Assembly (NCBI RefSeq): GCF_900102035.1
Contig: NZ_LT629689.1
Span: forward strand, 3,828,001 to 3,892,000
Reading direction: 5' to 3'
DNA from: Pseudomonas extremaustralis
GTDB taxonomy: Bacteria; Pseudomonadota; Gammaproteobacteria; Pseudomonadales; Pseudomonadaceae
DNA: 64,000 bases
In this document: in pieces, positions 38,384 through 47,360 of the stretch
Position numbering within the stretch: the first letter of the stretch is position 1
Layout of the letters: the number at the start of each line of letters is the position of its first letter
The notes under the pieces: model-generated
What the model saw: only the letters and a program-made list of their open reading frames with translations
Database searches by the model: none
Told to the model about the DNA's origin: nothing
Translations under genes and position numbers: made by a program

Positions 38384-39550
38384 ATGATGGGCGAATTCGA
38401 TACCATCCGACCTTACAACGACAGCGAAGTCCCGGCAGTGCTGGCACGGCTGTTCAGTGACAAGGCCTTTCTGGACATCCTGACCCACTTTCGCTTCCCG
38501 CGCTTTGCCGGCGCCCTGGGCTGGCTGCTCAAGCCAATGATCGCCCGCAAACTGCGCCGTGAGTTCGCCGGCGTCACCACCGTGGCCACGCTGCAGGATA
38601 AAGTCGAGTACTACGTCGACCACACCATTGACCGGGCGACCGACGGCGTGACCTACACCGGCGTCGAGCAGCTCAAGTCCGGCACCGCCTACCTGTTTCT
38701 GGCCAACCACCGCGATATCGTGATGGACCCGGCCTTCGTCAACTACGCCGTTTACCACGCCGGCCTGCCGACGCCGCGCATCGCCATCGGCGACAACCTG
38801 CTGCAAAAGCCGTTCGTCAGCGACCTGATGCGCTTGAACAAGAGCTTCATCGTGCACCGCTCGATCACCGGGCGAAAGGAGAAGATGGCGGCCTACAACC
38901 TGCTGTCGGCCTACATCAACCATTCGATCCTCAATGACTGCCAATCGATCTGGATCGCCCAGGCTGAAGGGCGCGCCAAGGATGGGGACGATCGCACCGA
39001 GTCGGCGATCCTCAAGATGTTTCACGTCAGCCGCAAGGACGAGCCGTTCGCCGAGGTGATCCAGTCGCTGAACCTGACGCCGGTGTCCATCAGCTACGAA
39101 TACGACCCCTGCGACGCCGCCAAGGCCCGCGAACTGTATATCCGCGCCACCACCGGCACCTACACCAAGGCGCCGGGGGAAGACGATGTCAGCATCGCCT
39201 TGGGCATCACCGGCTACAAAGGCCGGGTGCATGTGAACTTCGCGCCACCGATCACCGAGCGTTTCGAAGACACCAAGCTGCTGGCCGCCGAAATGGACCG
39301 GCAGATTCTCGGCGGTTATCGATTGTTTCCGGTGCACTACCTGGCCTATGCCCAATGGGCTGACGCCGACCCGCAATTGCAGGTACCGAAGGCTGCCGAG
39401 CTATTCCCGGCCGATGAGTTGGCCAAGGCAAAGGCAGAGTGGGAGCGACGCTTGAACGAATGCCCGGCCGAGCACCGTCCGTTCCTGATGGTGCAATATG
39501 CAACACCGGTACGTAATCAGTACCGCGTCAAAGCCGGGATTGCACTGTAG
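38384..39550 (+). CDS. 1-acyl-glycerol-3-phosphate acyltransferase family protein
   Basis: A 388-residue PlsC-like acyltransferase predicted to act on a phospholipid or lysophospholipid. Block I appears as FLANHRDIVMDPAFV, in which five residues lie between His and Asp rather than the usual four; block III is WIAQAEGRAKDGDD. It is longer than PlsC (about 240 residues) and lacks an N-terminal signal peptide. Two adjacent ATGs (38384, 38387) both follow GAGAG. The small membrane protein at 39554-39811 faces it tail to tail. The substrate is not inferable. Confidence 0.85.
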   Translation: MMGEFDTIRPYNDSEVPAVLARLFSDKAFLDILTHFRFPRFAGALGWLLKPMIARKLRREFAGVTTVATLQDKVEYYVDHTIDRATDGVTYTGVEQLKSGTAYLFLANHRDIVMDPAFVNYAVYHAGLPTPRIAIGDNLLQKPFVSDLMRLNKSFIVHRSITGRKEKMAAYNLLSAYINHSILNDCQSIWIAQAEGRAKDGDDRTESAILKMFHVSRKDEPFAEVIQSLNLTPVSISYEYDPCDAAKARELYIRATTGTYTKAPGEDDVSIALGITGYKGRVHVNFAPPITERFEDTKLLAAEMDRQILGGYRLFPVHYLAYAQWADADPQLQVPKAAELFPADELAKAKAEWERRLNECPAEHRPFLMVQYATPVRNQYRVKAGIAL

Positions 39551-39553
39551 GAC

Positions 39554-39811
39554 TTACAGGCGGGTGCTGAGCCAGGAAGCGGCCAGCGCCAGCACAAGGC
39601 AGGCGAACCCGATGCGGTAAGCCACACGGTGCGCCCGTTCGGTGCGCACATCCAGAAACAACATCGGTTGGTCGATCGCGCGGTCTTCGCTTTGCGCGGT
39701 CAGGTCGGCCATCGCGCGCTGTTCGCGCAGACGGGTGATGAGCAGCAGTGCCGCGCCAGGGCAGGCCACCGCTAGAGCGACAACGTTGAACAGTAGTGAG
39801 CGCAGCGCCAT
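39554..39811 (-). CDS. Small membrane protein of unknown function
   Basis: An 85-residue protein with two hydrophobic segments, residues about 3-24 (LFNVVALAVACPGAALLLI) and 62-80 (YRIGFACLVLALAASWL), joined by a charged cytoplasmic part. ATG at 39811 follows GAGG by 6 nt; the frame extends upstream without a comparable site. Its stop lies 3 nt from that of the acyltransferase (convergent). No family is recognised. Confidence 0.6.
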   Translation of the reverse strand: MALRSLLFNVVALAVACPGAALLLITRLREQRAMADLTAQSEDRAIDQPMLFLDVRTERAHRVAYRIGFACLVLALAASWLSTRL

Positions 39812-39932
39812 GGTAAACCTCAGTAAAACAGTGTCTTGGTATCGATTCAGATACAAACCTGAACGATAGTGGCCTCCGGCGCCTGAAACGCTCCCTCCCG
39901 CATTGATGGCTAATGTATCCAGTAATTTACGG

Positions 39933-39960
39933 CGTCACCTGAACGTCACCTTAACAGTCC
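39933..39960 (+). promoter_or_regulatory. Possible PhoB box (weak)
   Basis: CGTCACCT is repeated exactly 11 bp apart (39933-39940 and 39944-39951); a third, poorer unit (CAGTCC) falls at the next 11-bp step. The 11-bp spacing is that of PhoB sites, but the consensus CTGTCAT is only partly met. It lies about 35 nt before the gene at 39995. Confidence 0.35.
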
Positions 39961-39994
39961 ACTCTGTGGCCCTTCGAACGTTCGGGAGCTTGTC

Positions 39995-40204
39995 ATGCTG
40001 CACGCGCACAACCAGGATCGGCTGTATCTGATTGCCCCCAGCGAGGAACAAGAGGCGCTGGTCGGCTGCCTGGCGTTCAACGTCCAGGATCGCCACTGGC
40101 TGGTGTATTGCGCCCTGGGCGGACACCAGCATGCGGACTTGCCGGAGGCCGATCTGTTGACCGGGGTGAGCCTGCTGGACTTCTGTATTGACACTGCGGC
40201 ATGA
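39995..40204 (+). CDS. Small conserved protein of unknown function
   Basis: A 69-residue protein with the pattern RLYLIAPSEEQEALVGCLAF and HWLVYCALGGHQHADLP; it looks like a single alpha/beta domain. CGGGAG lies 6 nt before ATG at 39995. It is followed after a few bases by a rho-independent terminator and has a weak PhoB-box-like repeat in front. I recognise no family. Confidence 0.7.
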   Translation: MLHAHNQDRLYLIAPSEEQEALVGCLAFNVQDRHWLVYCALGGHQHADLPEADLLTGVSLLDFCIDTAA

Positions 40205-40215
40205 AACTGAGGACG

Positions 40216-40252
40216 AAAAAAAACCGGGCCCATGGGTGAGCCCGGTTTTTTC
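40216..40252. terminator. Bidirectional rho-independent terminator
   Basis: A hairpin with aaaccgggc and gcccggttt arms, A-run on one side and T-run on the other. It sits between the convergent genes 39995-40204 and yajG (40262), and serves both. Confidence 0.9.
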
Positions 40253-40261
40253 AGCCAGCGG

Positions 40262-40846
40262 TTATTGCGAACTGAGCAATTGACCGATGCTTGGGTCTTT
40301 GAACAGGCGGGTCAACGCATCACTCAGCACGTCGCTGACCAGCTTGGTGTTGGTTTCCTGGTTCGGCGCCATGCCGAAGCGCTGATTGAGCGATGCGCCG
40401 TAGCGGCCGCTGTAGCGACGGGTGCCGGCGGTGACGTCAGACTTGAACGTCGCACCGATGGAAGCCTCGGTCACATACAGGCCTTCTTTGGGCGACTGGT
40501 ACTTCAACTCGGCCAGGGTAATGGTCAACTGAGGCGCACCTGGCGAGTTGGCCGGGGTGAAACCCAACAGACGCACGGCGGCTTCTGCCTGGGCCTGCAG
40601 CTTGGGCAGCACGTCCTGACCGTTCACCGACACAAGGGCGGTTTCCGGGTACAGCCCGCCACGGGAACCCAAGGTTGGCGATGGACGACCGTCCACCACA
40701 CGCACCGACACTGGCTGACCATGGCCTACCGGGGCCAACTGCGTCGTGAGTTTCGGCTCGGGGCTCAGTTGTTGCGGGCTGTTGGCGCAGCCAACCAGGG
40801 TCAAGCTGGTCACAGTGATCAAACCGAACAACAGGCGTTGCAACAT
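40262..40846 (-). CDS. yajG: YajG-family lipoprotein
   Basis: A 194-residue lipoprotein: SPII signal with LVGCANS (Cys20), then VRVVDGRPSPTLGSRGGLYP and IGATFKSDVTAGTRRYSGRY, typical of the YajG family. It is predicted to be anchored in a membrane leaflet facing the periplasm; its role is not established. In E. coli yajG lies near ampG. Here it ends at a shared terminator and has a GAGA-rich ribosome-binding site before ATG 40846. Confidence 0.88.
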   Translation of the reverse strand: MLQRLLFGLITVTSLTLVGCANSPQQLSPEPKLTTQLAPVGHGQPVSVRVVDGRPSPTLGSRGGLYPETALVSVNGQDVLPKLQAQAEAAVRLLGFTPANSPGAPQLTITLAELKYQSPKEGLYVTEASIGATFKSDVTAGTRRYSGRYGASLNQRFGMAPNQETNTKLVSDVLSDALTRLFKDPSIGQLLSSQ

Positions 40847-40957
40847 GCTCTTCTCTCCAGAAATCGGGTACCGACAGCCCGGCAGTATAGCGGGGCGCCG
40901 CGGCGGGGAACCAGCGCCAGTTAAAACCTATGACCCGCGCCCGCGGTAGCGGTTCGA

Positions 40958-40985
40958 TGTCACCGATATGTCACAGCCGTTACAT
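40958..40985 (+). promoter_or_regulatory. PhoB box
   Basis: Three hexamers in 11-bp register: TGTCAC at 40958, TGTCAC at 40969 and TTACAT at 40980. This spacing and the TGTCA core match PhoB-binding sites (consensus CTGTCAT units 11 bp apart). It sits about 57 nt before the ATG at 41042, and a -10-like TAGGCA follows near 41003, as expected when PhoB replaces the -35 contact. Confidence 0.6.
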
Positions 40986-41041
40986 GGTCTCGTCATCCGG
41001 GATAGGCATGCTTGGCCTCAATCTGAAGGAGGTCTATCGCC

Positions 41042-41275
41042 ATGCATTTTCTCTGGTCCCTGTTTGCCAGCAAACCCGCCGTTCGCCAGTTCGCCCTGCT
41101 GGATGCGCAAGGCCGCTGCCAGGCGTTCAAAGAATGCGGCCAGCCTCCCGTCGGTGAGGGCTGGGTGGAAATCGAAGAAATTCGCCTGAGCTGGATGCAT
41201 CGTCCCCTGCCGGCCCATGCCCGTGTCAGCCCACGCCCGGCACGCTCGCCCCGTCACCAACCATTGACCGCCTGA
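41042..41275 (+). CDS. Small conserved protein, possibly phosphate-regulated
   Basis: A 77-residue protein: MHFLWSLFASKPAVRQFALL, then DAQGRCQAFKECGQPPVGEG and a proline/arginine-rich end. AAGGAGG before the ATG at 41042 is a near-perfect ribosome-binding site, good evidence that it is translated. A PhoB box upstream predicts induction under phosphate limitation. No known domain; no clear signal peptide. Confidence 0.7.
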   Translation: MHFLWSLFASKPAVRQFALLDAQGRCQAFKECGQPPVGEGWVEIEEIRLSWMHRPLPAHARVSPRPARSPRHQPLTA

Positions 41276-42002
41276 CCGAACACCTAATAAAAGTCACAAA
41301 ACCCGCCCATTTCCCTGACGTTCTTCGCTACAATCTCCCCCCGATTATAAGGACGTCTCCTGATCGGGCCTCGCAACATCGTTAATGCCTCGGCATCAAC
41401 CCCCCCAGATCGCCCACAGAGAGCCGCCCACACAGATCGAGTGAAGCGGGTGCGCTTGCCGTTTACGTTGCAAACACCCCGTCTTGACCGAATCTGCCAG
41501 AGCTGCCATTGCGCTCGGCCACTTGAGTTGTTTGCCCGTATTGCCGCCTGTCGGCAAGGTTGTCCGGGCCAGGTGCCAGGCTGGGGCAGCCCTTTTTTGA
41601 GGTTCACGTCTTCAAAAGAGCGTGAAAAAACGGGTTTTCACAACTTCACAAGAGTGTGGCGAGCAAATGAATAGTTTGGCGTTTGTACAAGCACGATCAG
41701 CGTCTGAAACAGCCCAATCACACAGGAACGAGCACGCCTTAAAAACCGGAGCTTGAGCCTGTCCGCTACGGATTGGTTGCACGCATCGCACGCTTTGACC
41801 ATAAGTCGAATTGCCACAGGCGCCCATGAATGCGTTCATAGGCAGATTAGCCCGGCAGGAAGCGTGTGCTGAAGTTGCAAAGAATTGCGAATCGGACATG
41901 GCGATCCTGGCCATGGGTAACCTGGGGCAACACGTGAACCGCCCCGTCACTCCTGGCAGCCATGCCGTCAATTTGGTGCTGCAGATTTTGGAGACGCGTT
42001 AA
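41276..42002. other. Long leader region before mqo
   Basis: About 730 nt without a convincing gene. There are many short inverted repeats, for example gtgaaaa/ttttcac (41622-41642) and a gggcagcccttttttg stretch near 41586 that could be a weak terminator. Two short frames start at 41667 (29 codons) and 41811 (63 codons, ending one base before the mqo ATG), neither with a known motif. The mqo promoter must lie here. Confidence 0.45.
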
Positions 42003-43511
42003 ATGGCGCATAACGAAGCAGTCGACGTAGTACTGGTAGGGGCCGGCATCATGAGTGCCACCCTGGCCGTGCTGCTCAAAGAGCTCGACCCCGGTCTCAA
42101 GCTGGAAGTCGTTGAGCTGATGGATTCGGGTGCCGCGGAAAGTTCTAACCCGTGGAACAACGCCGGTACCGGCCACGCCGGGCTGTGTGAGCTGAACTAC
42201 ACACCGCAGGCCGCCGATGGTTCCATCGACATCAAGAAAGCCGTGCACATCAATACCCAGTTCGAGGTGTCGAAACAGTTCTGGGCGTACCTGACCAAAA
42301 AAGGCACGTTTGGCTCGTCCAAATCCTTTATCAGCCCGGTGCCGCACCTGAGTTTCGTGCAGGGCGAAAAAGGCGTGGCCTACCTGCGCAAGCGCTTTGA
42401 AACCCTCAGCAAGCACCATGCGTTCTCGGACATGCGCTACACCGAAGACCGCAACCAGATGGCCGAGTGGATGCCGCTGATGATGCCGGGCCGCCCGCTC
42501 GACGAAAAAATCGCCGCCACCCGCGTACAGAACGGCACCGACGTCAACTTCGGCGCCCTGACCAACCAGCTGCTCAGCCATCTGACCAGCTCGGCGGACG
42601 CCCACGTCAAGTACAGCAAGCGCGTCACCGGCCTCAAGCGTAACGGTACCGGCTGGACCGTGAGCATCAAGGACGTCAACAGCGGCAACAGCCGCGAAGT
42701 GGACGCCAAGTTCGTGTTCCTCGGCGCCGGCGGCGCGGCCCTGCCGCTGTTGCAGGCCTCGGGCATCGAAGAAAGCAAAGGCTTCGGCGGCTTCCCGGTC
42801 AGCGGCCAGTGGCTGCGTTGCGACAACCCGGAAGTGGTCAAGCACCACCAGGCCAAGGTCTACAGCCAGGCCGCCGTGGGTTCGCCGCCAATGTCCGTGC
42901 CGCACCTGGACACCCGCGTGGTCGATGGCAAGAAGTCCCTGCTGTTCGGACCTTACGCCGGCTTCACCACCAAGTTCCTCAAGCACGGCTCGTTCCTCGA
43001 CCTGCCGCTGTCGGTACGTGCCGGCAACATCGGTCCGATGCTGGCCGTGGCCCGCGACAACATGGACCTGACCAAGTACCTGGTCAGCGAAGTGATGCAG
43101 TCCATGGAACAGCGCCTGGAATCCCTGCGCCGCTTCTACCCGCAAGCCAAAGCCGAAGACTGGCGCCTGGAAGTGGCCGGCCAACGGGTGCAGATCATCA
43201 AGAAAGATCCGAAGAAAGGCGGCGTGCTGCAGTTCGGCACCGAGCTGGTCGCGGCCAAAGATGGTTCGCTGGCCGCACTACTGGGCGCTTCCCCAGGCGC
43301 ATCGGTGACCGTGTCGATCATGCTGGAACTGATCGAGCGCTGCTTCCCGACCAAGGCGGCCGGTGAGTGGGCAGCCAAGCTGCATGAGATCTTCCCGGCC
43401 CGTGAGAAGGTCCTGGAGACCGACGCCGAGCTGTACCACAAGATCAACGCGCAAAACAACATCAGCCTGGAATTGGTTGAGCAAAGCAGCGAGGCCGAAA
43501 GCTTCGCTTGA
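42003..43511 (+). CDS. mqo: Malate:quinone oxidoreductase
   Basis: A 502-residue FAD enzyme at the inner membrane that oxidises malate to oxaloacetate and passes electrons to quinone, a TCA-cycle step. It shows the FAD motif [20 protein letters not shown] and the family signature [20 protein letters not shown], then [19 protein letters not shown] and [15 protein letters not shown]. It is full length. From memory, P. aeruginosa has mqoA and mqoB; the neighbours here match the mqoB (PA4640) context. ATG at 42003. Confidence 0.96.
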   Translation: MAHNEAVDVVLVGAGIMSATLAVLLKELDPGLKLEVVELMDSGAAESSNPWNNAGTGHAGLCELNYTPQAADGSIDIKKAVHINTQFEVSKQFWAYLTKKGTFGSSKSFISPVPHLSFVQGEKGVAYLRKRFETLSKHHAFSDMRYTEDRNQMAEWMPLMMPGRPLDEKIAATRVQNGTDVNFGALTNQLLSHLTSSADAHVKYSKRVTGLKRNGTGWTVSIKDVNSGNSREVDAKFVFLGAGGAALPLLQASGIEESKGFGGFPVSGQWLRCDNPEVVKHHQAKVYSQAAVGSPPMSVPHLDTRVVDGKKSLLFGPYAGFTTKFLKHGSFLDLPLSVRAGNIGPMLAVARDNMDLTKYLVSEVMQSMEQRLESLRRFYPQAKAEDWRLEVAGQRVQIIKKDPKKGGVLQFGTELVAAKDGSLAALLGASPGASVTVSIMLELIERCFPTKAAGEWAAKLHEIFPAREKVLETDAELYHKINAQNNISLELVEQSSEAESFA

Positions 43512-43520
43512 GGCCTGCGC

Positions 43521-43622
43521 CTGTAGGAGCGAGCTTGCTCGCGAGAATGGTTAACGATAACGCGGCGTGTCTGGTTTGACGTGGCGTTCTCAGGTTCTTC
43601 GCGAGCAAGCTGGCTTCTACAT
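43521..43622. repeat. REP pair (gagcgagcttgctcgc type)
   Basis: Two inverted REP units: taggagcgagcttgctcgcga at about 43523, and its inverted copy tcgcgagcaagct at about 43599. This is the classic Pseudomonas REP, placed between mqo and its terminator. Confidence 0.85.
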
Positions 43623-43630
43623 GAAGACAT

Positions 43631-43669
43631 AAAAACGCCCCGCTCTCGTAATGAGAGCGGGGCGTTTTT
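43631..43669. terminator. Bidirectional terminator after mqo
   Basis: aaaaacgccccgctctc, a loop and gagagcggggcgttttt pair perfectly over 17 bp, with A and T runs flanking. It ends mqo and the opposing gene 43685-43972. Confidence 0.95.
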
Positions 43670-43684
43670 GTATGTCCCGGGTAA

Positions 43685-43972
43685 TCAGCCGCGGGCGTTT
43701 TCGATCAATTCGATGTACTCGGCGGCGTTGCGCTGGTCTTTGATCAGGTCGACAAAGGTCTGACCCTGTTCATCCTTGCCGTCGAGGTCCAGGCCGGCTT
43801 CCTTGAAAAAAACCAGGAACCGCTCGAAGTCGTCGATACGCAAGCCACGGTAGGCCTTGATCAGTTTGTGCAGGGACGGTGAAGTCTTGTCGACCGGTTC
43901 AAAGGCCAGGAATAACTTGATCTGGTCGTCGCCAATCTCGTCACCAATCACCTGTTTCTTATCTTTACGCAT
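43685..43972 (-). CDS. PA4642-family conserved small protein
   Basis: A 95-residue protein beginning MRKDKKQVIGDEIGDDQIKL, with FLAFEPVDKTSPSLHKLIKA and RIDDFERFLVFFKEAGLDLD; the end has DLIKDQRNAAEYIELIE. It looks like a helical, ankyrin-like module. It is the counterpart of PA4642 in the same neighbourhood. ATG at 43972 is chosen because the preceding frame is a shadow. The function is unknown. Confidence 0.8.
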   Translation of the reverse strand: MRKDKKQVIGDEIGDDQIKLFLAFEPVDKTSPSLHKLIKAYRGLRIDDFERFLVFFKEAGLDLDGKDEQGQTFVDLIKDQRNAAEYIELIENARG

Positions 43973-44079
43973 TACCGACTCCAGCCTGCAGACATTTACA
44001 CGGGGCTTGAAGTCTACCTGCGAGGGGCGCACTGCGGAAGCGCTGAGAACCACTGTGGGAGGGGGTCTCAGCGTTCTCC

Positions 44080-44565
44080 CTACTTGGCGCGCACAGCGCC
44101 GGTGTGCAGATCCGCCCAGATATGCCCGTTGGCATAACTGAGGAATTGCACATACACCGTGTCATTGCGTAGCAGGTCGACAATCACGCGGTATTGGGCC
44201 ACGGGATAAGACAGGGTCAGTGTCCTGGTCGCATCATCGAAGGCCGGCTTTTTCAGGCTTTTGCTTTCGGCATCGAAGTTGAGCACCACTTGGGCGATGG
44301 TCGCACCTTTGTTCAGGGGCTTGCCCTTGAGGCGGATCATCAGCGGCGAGGTGACCGGGATCGGTTGCTGGCTGGATTGGCGCTGATTGCCCACCACCAC
44401 CGCGAACTCGGTGACTTGCAGCAACTGCTGCTGGTCAGGCTTTTCAGCGCGCAGGGTGAGGTCATCCGGCGGCAGGAATTGGCCGTGCATCGGCGCGGGC
44501 GCCGCAGCCAGCGGCAAACTGAGGGTCAGCGCCAAGGCGGCGCAGGTACGTATCAACAGGCTCAT
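44080..44565 (-). CDS. Exported protein of unknown function (PA4643-like)
   Basis: A 161-residue protein with a signal peptide (MSLLIRTCAALALTLSLPLA, then AAPAP) and an all-beta C-terminal domain (LTLSYPVAQYRVIVDLLRND). It matches the position of PA4643 next to PA4642 and the WbuC cupin gene. ATG at 44565 is chosen as the first codon of the signal peptide; the longer frame upstream overlaps the cupin gene. Confidence 0.75.
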   Translation of the reverse strand: MSLLIRTCAALALTLSLPLAAAPAPMHGQFLPPDDLTLRAEKPDQQQLLQVTEFAVVVGNQRQSSQQPIPVTSPLMIRLKGKPLNKGATIAQVVLNFDAESKSLKKPAFDDATRTLTLSYPVAQYRVIVDLLRNDTVYVQFLSYANGHIWADLHTGAVRAK

Positions 44566-44600
44566 GGGCCGCTCCGTGCGAGATAGCCCAGCACTGTAGC

Positions 44601-45068
44601 TCAATCGAACTGGGCAAGCATCCAGCGTTGATACTCGACCACACCCGCATCGCCTTCGCGGGGCGCCCAGTCCGCCAATTCGCCATCGCCGACCGGCCGA
44701 TAGGGCCCGGCCTTGCACTCGAACATCACCGTATCAGGCGCCAGCACCACCAGGCCGTGGAATACCCCCGGCGGCAGATCGACGCCCGAACACTCGCCGC
44801 CCGCCTGCATCACGCGCTTGGCGATCACTTCACCGCTGTCGCTGAACACCAGCACACCCAGGCGCCCCTGGAGCACCAACAGGGTTTCCGCCTTGTCCGC
44901 GCTCAGATGCCGATGGGGCGGCACGTAGGTGCTGGGTTGCAACCCCACGGCCAAACGATGGCAAGGTTCTTCCATCTGGTGGAAGTTGTGGTGGTGACGA
45001 CCGCGAGGGCTGGCACCCGCCTTCTGGGCCAATTCGGCAAACAGGGTCTGATCAAGAAAGCGGGTCAT
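44601..45068 (-). CDS. WbuC-family cupin protein
   Basis: A 155-residue cupin with the metal-site pattern PHRHLSADKAETLLVLQGRL and LPPGVFHGLVVLAPDT. The family, named for WbuC, is a cupin-fold metalloprotein of undetermined activity, often linked to nucleotide-sugar genes; no such link is visible here. Its ATG is 3 nt from the hpt stop on the same strand, so it is probably co-transcribed with hpt. Full length. Confidence 0.88.
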   Translation of the reverse strand: MTRFLDQTLFAELAQKAGASPRGRHHHNFHQMEEPCHRLAVGLQPSTYVPPHRHLSADKAETLLVLQGRLGVLVFSDSGEVIAKRVMQAGGECSGVDLPPGVFHGLVVLAPDTVMFECKAGPYRPVGDGELADWAPREGDAGVVEYQRWMLAQFD

Positions 45069-45071
45069 GGC

Positions 45072-45629
45072 TTACATCCCTTTGACGGCGTAAATCCCAT
45101 TGGCGTTGCGCCAATAGCCTTTGTAGTCCATGCCGTAGCCGAAGATATAACGGTCGATGCACGGCAGGCCGACGAAATCGGCTTTCATTTCCGGGCGCGC
45201 CTTGCGGTCGTGGTCCTTGTCGATCAGCACAGCGGTGTGCACTTTGCGCGCGCCGGCGTGTTTGCAGAAGTCGATGATCGCGCCCAGGGTGTGACCTTCG
45301 TCGAGGATGTCATCGATGATCAGCACGTCGCGGTCGATGAACGAGACTTCCGGCTTGGCTTTCCAGAACAGGTCGCCGCCGCTGGTTTCGTTACGATAGC
45401 GGGTAGCGTGCAGGTAGGACGCTTCCAGCGGGAAGTGCAGATGGGTGAGCAATTTGCCGGCGAAGATAAGGCCACCGTTCATCACGCAGAACACCACCGG
45501 GTTGGTGTCGGCCATTTCGCGGGTGATCTGCGCCCCCACCTTGGCGATCGCCTCTTCGACTTGCGCTTCGGTATACAGGCAGTCAGCCTCGCGCATGATT
45601 TGACGGATATGCTCGAGATCAGCGGACAT
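45072..45629 (-). CDS. hpt: Hypoxanthine-guanine phosphoribosyltransferase
   Basis: A 185-residue enzyme that joins hypoxanthine or guanine to PRPP, giving IMP or GMP. The PRPP loop is DVLIIDDILDEGHTLGAI; upstream is the FCVMNGGLIFAGKL segment and the C-terminal DYKGYWRN region. ATG at 45629 (MSADLEHIR) has GGAG upstream; an in-frame ATG at 45698 lies in a non-conserved extension. It is the first gene of an apparent unit with the WbuC gene and lies divergent to upp, now with IS1182 in between. Confidence 0.93.
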   Translation of the reverse strand: MSADLEHIRQIMREADCLYTEAQVEEAIAKVGAQITREMADTNPVVFCVMNGGLIFAGKLLTHLHFPLEASYLHATRYRNETSGGDLFWKAKPEVSFIDRDVLIIDDILDEGHTLGAIIDFCKHAGARKVHTAVLIDKDHDRKARPEMKADFVGLPCIDRYIFGYGMDYKGYWRNANGIYAVKGM

Positions 45630-45755
45630 GGCGCTCTCCAAGGGGGTGCTGTGGCAAGAAAAGCGGGCAAAGGTACGCATGTGAGGCGCAACGTTCAAGC
45701 CTTAATGGACTAACGTGCTAGATGTCTATAGGACAACACCCTCGGATAGATTAAT

Positions 45756-47326
45756 CTAGCAGCCTGTCGGACTTGAATTCATAAATGGACAGAGCGCGAC
45801 AAAGACAAAGCGAATTGCCCACTATTTGAGCGTTTTTAACCGGTTGTTGCCCTGAATTTCCTGAATTCGAGCGGATTCAGCCTCTGTTCACGCATTTTGA
45901 ACGGAATGCGGGCGCAACGTGGCCATGCGTTTCAAGTTCCACGCCAGGCACACCAGGGTCCATTCGTTCTGGACATTCGCCAGACCGCGCAGCAGGAACT
46001 GACGGAAGCCCATCACCGACTTGATGATTCCGAATACCGGTTCCACCGTCTGCTTGCGCTGCCCATAGGCCGCGCGCCCGGCCTTGGTCTTGAGTCGGTG
46101 CTTCATTTTGTCGACCGGACTGGTCGGCTCCGATGACGCTGCCGGCTCTTCGAAACGCTCGCGCCAGTGCCGATGGTGGGCGTCGCGGCCCACGGCAATC
46201 AGGGGCTCGATCCTGGCGGCCTCGCAGGCTTCGACATTCTTCTCGCTGAAGTAGCCGCTATCGGCCAGGAATTTCTCCGGCTGGTTCAGCTCCTCGGGAA
46301 GCGCTTGAAGCTTGGCCAGCATCGGTACGACCTGTTCCTTGTCGTTGCCCGCCTGGGTCACATGCGGCGCCATGACCAACATGGATTCGCTATCGACCAG
46401 CGCTTGGGCGTTGTAGCACTGCTCGAAGCCGCCACCAGCCACCTTCATGATGCGCGACTCTTCGTCGGTCAGGTTGATCTGGTCGTCCGGGCGCGGGCCC
46501 ACCTGCGGCGGCTTCGGCGGTTTGCCTCCAGGCTTCTTGCCGTTGGCCTTTTCCTTGGCCTCGCGCTTGTCCAGCTTGGCTTGATACTCGGCCTGCTCGC
46601 GCTCGAGGCGTTCCTTGGCCCGCGCTTCGATCTTGGTCTTGGCTTCTGCTATGGCGGCCAGGCGGTCTTCGCGCCGCTTGATCTCGTCGGGCAGACTGAC
46701 CCCGTCGGGGAGGTCGCTCTGATCGGCCGCTTCTGCCAGCTTGAGCATCTCCTGGACCTCGGCCTTTAGCTGGGCCTCGATCTTCTCGGCGTGAGCATAG
46801 GACAGGGCGCTGTGCCGCGAGGCATTGGCGTGGATCTTGGTGCCGTCCAGACTGACCGTGCCAAAACGCGAGACTTGGTTCTCGCGCGCGATTTGCAGTA
46901 CCTGCACAAAGGTCGCGGCGAACTGCTCTCCGTGGCGACGGCGGAAGCTGGCCAGGGTGTCGTGATCCGGGTGCTGGTCGCAGGCGATAAACCGGAACGC
47001 CAGGGAGTCATAGCTGGCTCGCTCGATCTTGCGGCTTGAATACGCACCCGTGGCATAGCCGTAGATCAGCAACGACAGCAACATAGCCGGATGGTAGGCA
47101 GCGCTGCCACGGCCCGCATAGACGCTCTCCAGCTTCGACAGATCCAGGCCCTCTACGACCTCCACCACGTAGCGCGCCAAATGTGACTCGGGCAGCCAGT
47201 CCTGCACCGACGGCGGGAGCAAGTAGTCGATTTCGCGGTTTATCGGTCGAAAGCGGCTCATACAGTCAGGTTCCAGGAGCGATGCGCAATTCTACCGGCG
47301 AGGGGAAAAGTCCGACAGGCTGCTAG
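45756..47326 (-). mobile_element. IS1182-family insertion sequence
   Basis: Perfect 19-bp terminal inverted repeats, ctagcagcctgtcggactt (45756-45774) and its reverse complement (47308-47326), enclose one transposase gene. The outermost CTAG is palindromic, so it could be either repeat end or target site; IS1182 elements typically target such palindromes. The element of about 1.57 kb lies between hpt and upp. Confidence 0.93.
45888..47261 (-). CDS. IS1182 family transposase
   Basis: A 457-residue DDE transposase, intact. It begins [20 protein letters not shown], with the DUF772-like N-terminal domain ([36 protein letters not shown]), first Asp in [16 protein letters not shown], a lysine/glutamate-rich insert at residues about 160-245, second Asp in [11 protein letters not shown], and Glu in [19 protein letters not shown]. 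The single gene between perfect repeats suggests a recently active element. Confidence 0.95.
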   Translation of the reverse strand: MSRFRPINREIDYLLPPSVQDWLPESHLARYVVEVVEGLDLSKLESVYAGRGSAAYHPAMLLSLLIYGYATGAYSSRKIERASYDSLAFRFIACDQHPDHDTLASFRRRHGEQFAATFVQVLQIARENQVSRFGTVSLDGTKIHANASRHSALSYAHAEKIEAQLKAEVQEMLKLAEAADQSDLPDGVSLPDEIKRREDRLAAIAEAKTKIEARAKERLEREQAEYQAKLDKREAKEKANGKKPGGKPPKPPQVGPRPDDQINLTDEESRIMKVAGGGFEQCYNAQALVDSESMLVMAPHVTQAGNDKEQVVPMLAKLQALPEELNQPEKFLADSGYFSEKNVEACEAARIEPLIAVGRDAHHRHWRERFEEPAASSEPTSPVDKMKHRLKTKAGRAAYGQRKQTVEPVFGIIKSVMGFRQFLLRGLANVQNEWTLVCLAWNLKRMATLRPHSVQNA

Positions 47327-47360
47327 GCCGGTTTTTTTGCCCGCCGCCGGAGCCTTTCCC

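Noticed and set aside
41811..42002. A 63-codon frame ending one base before mqo
   Set aside because: No recognisable motif, no clear ribosome-binding site; described only as part of the leader.
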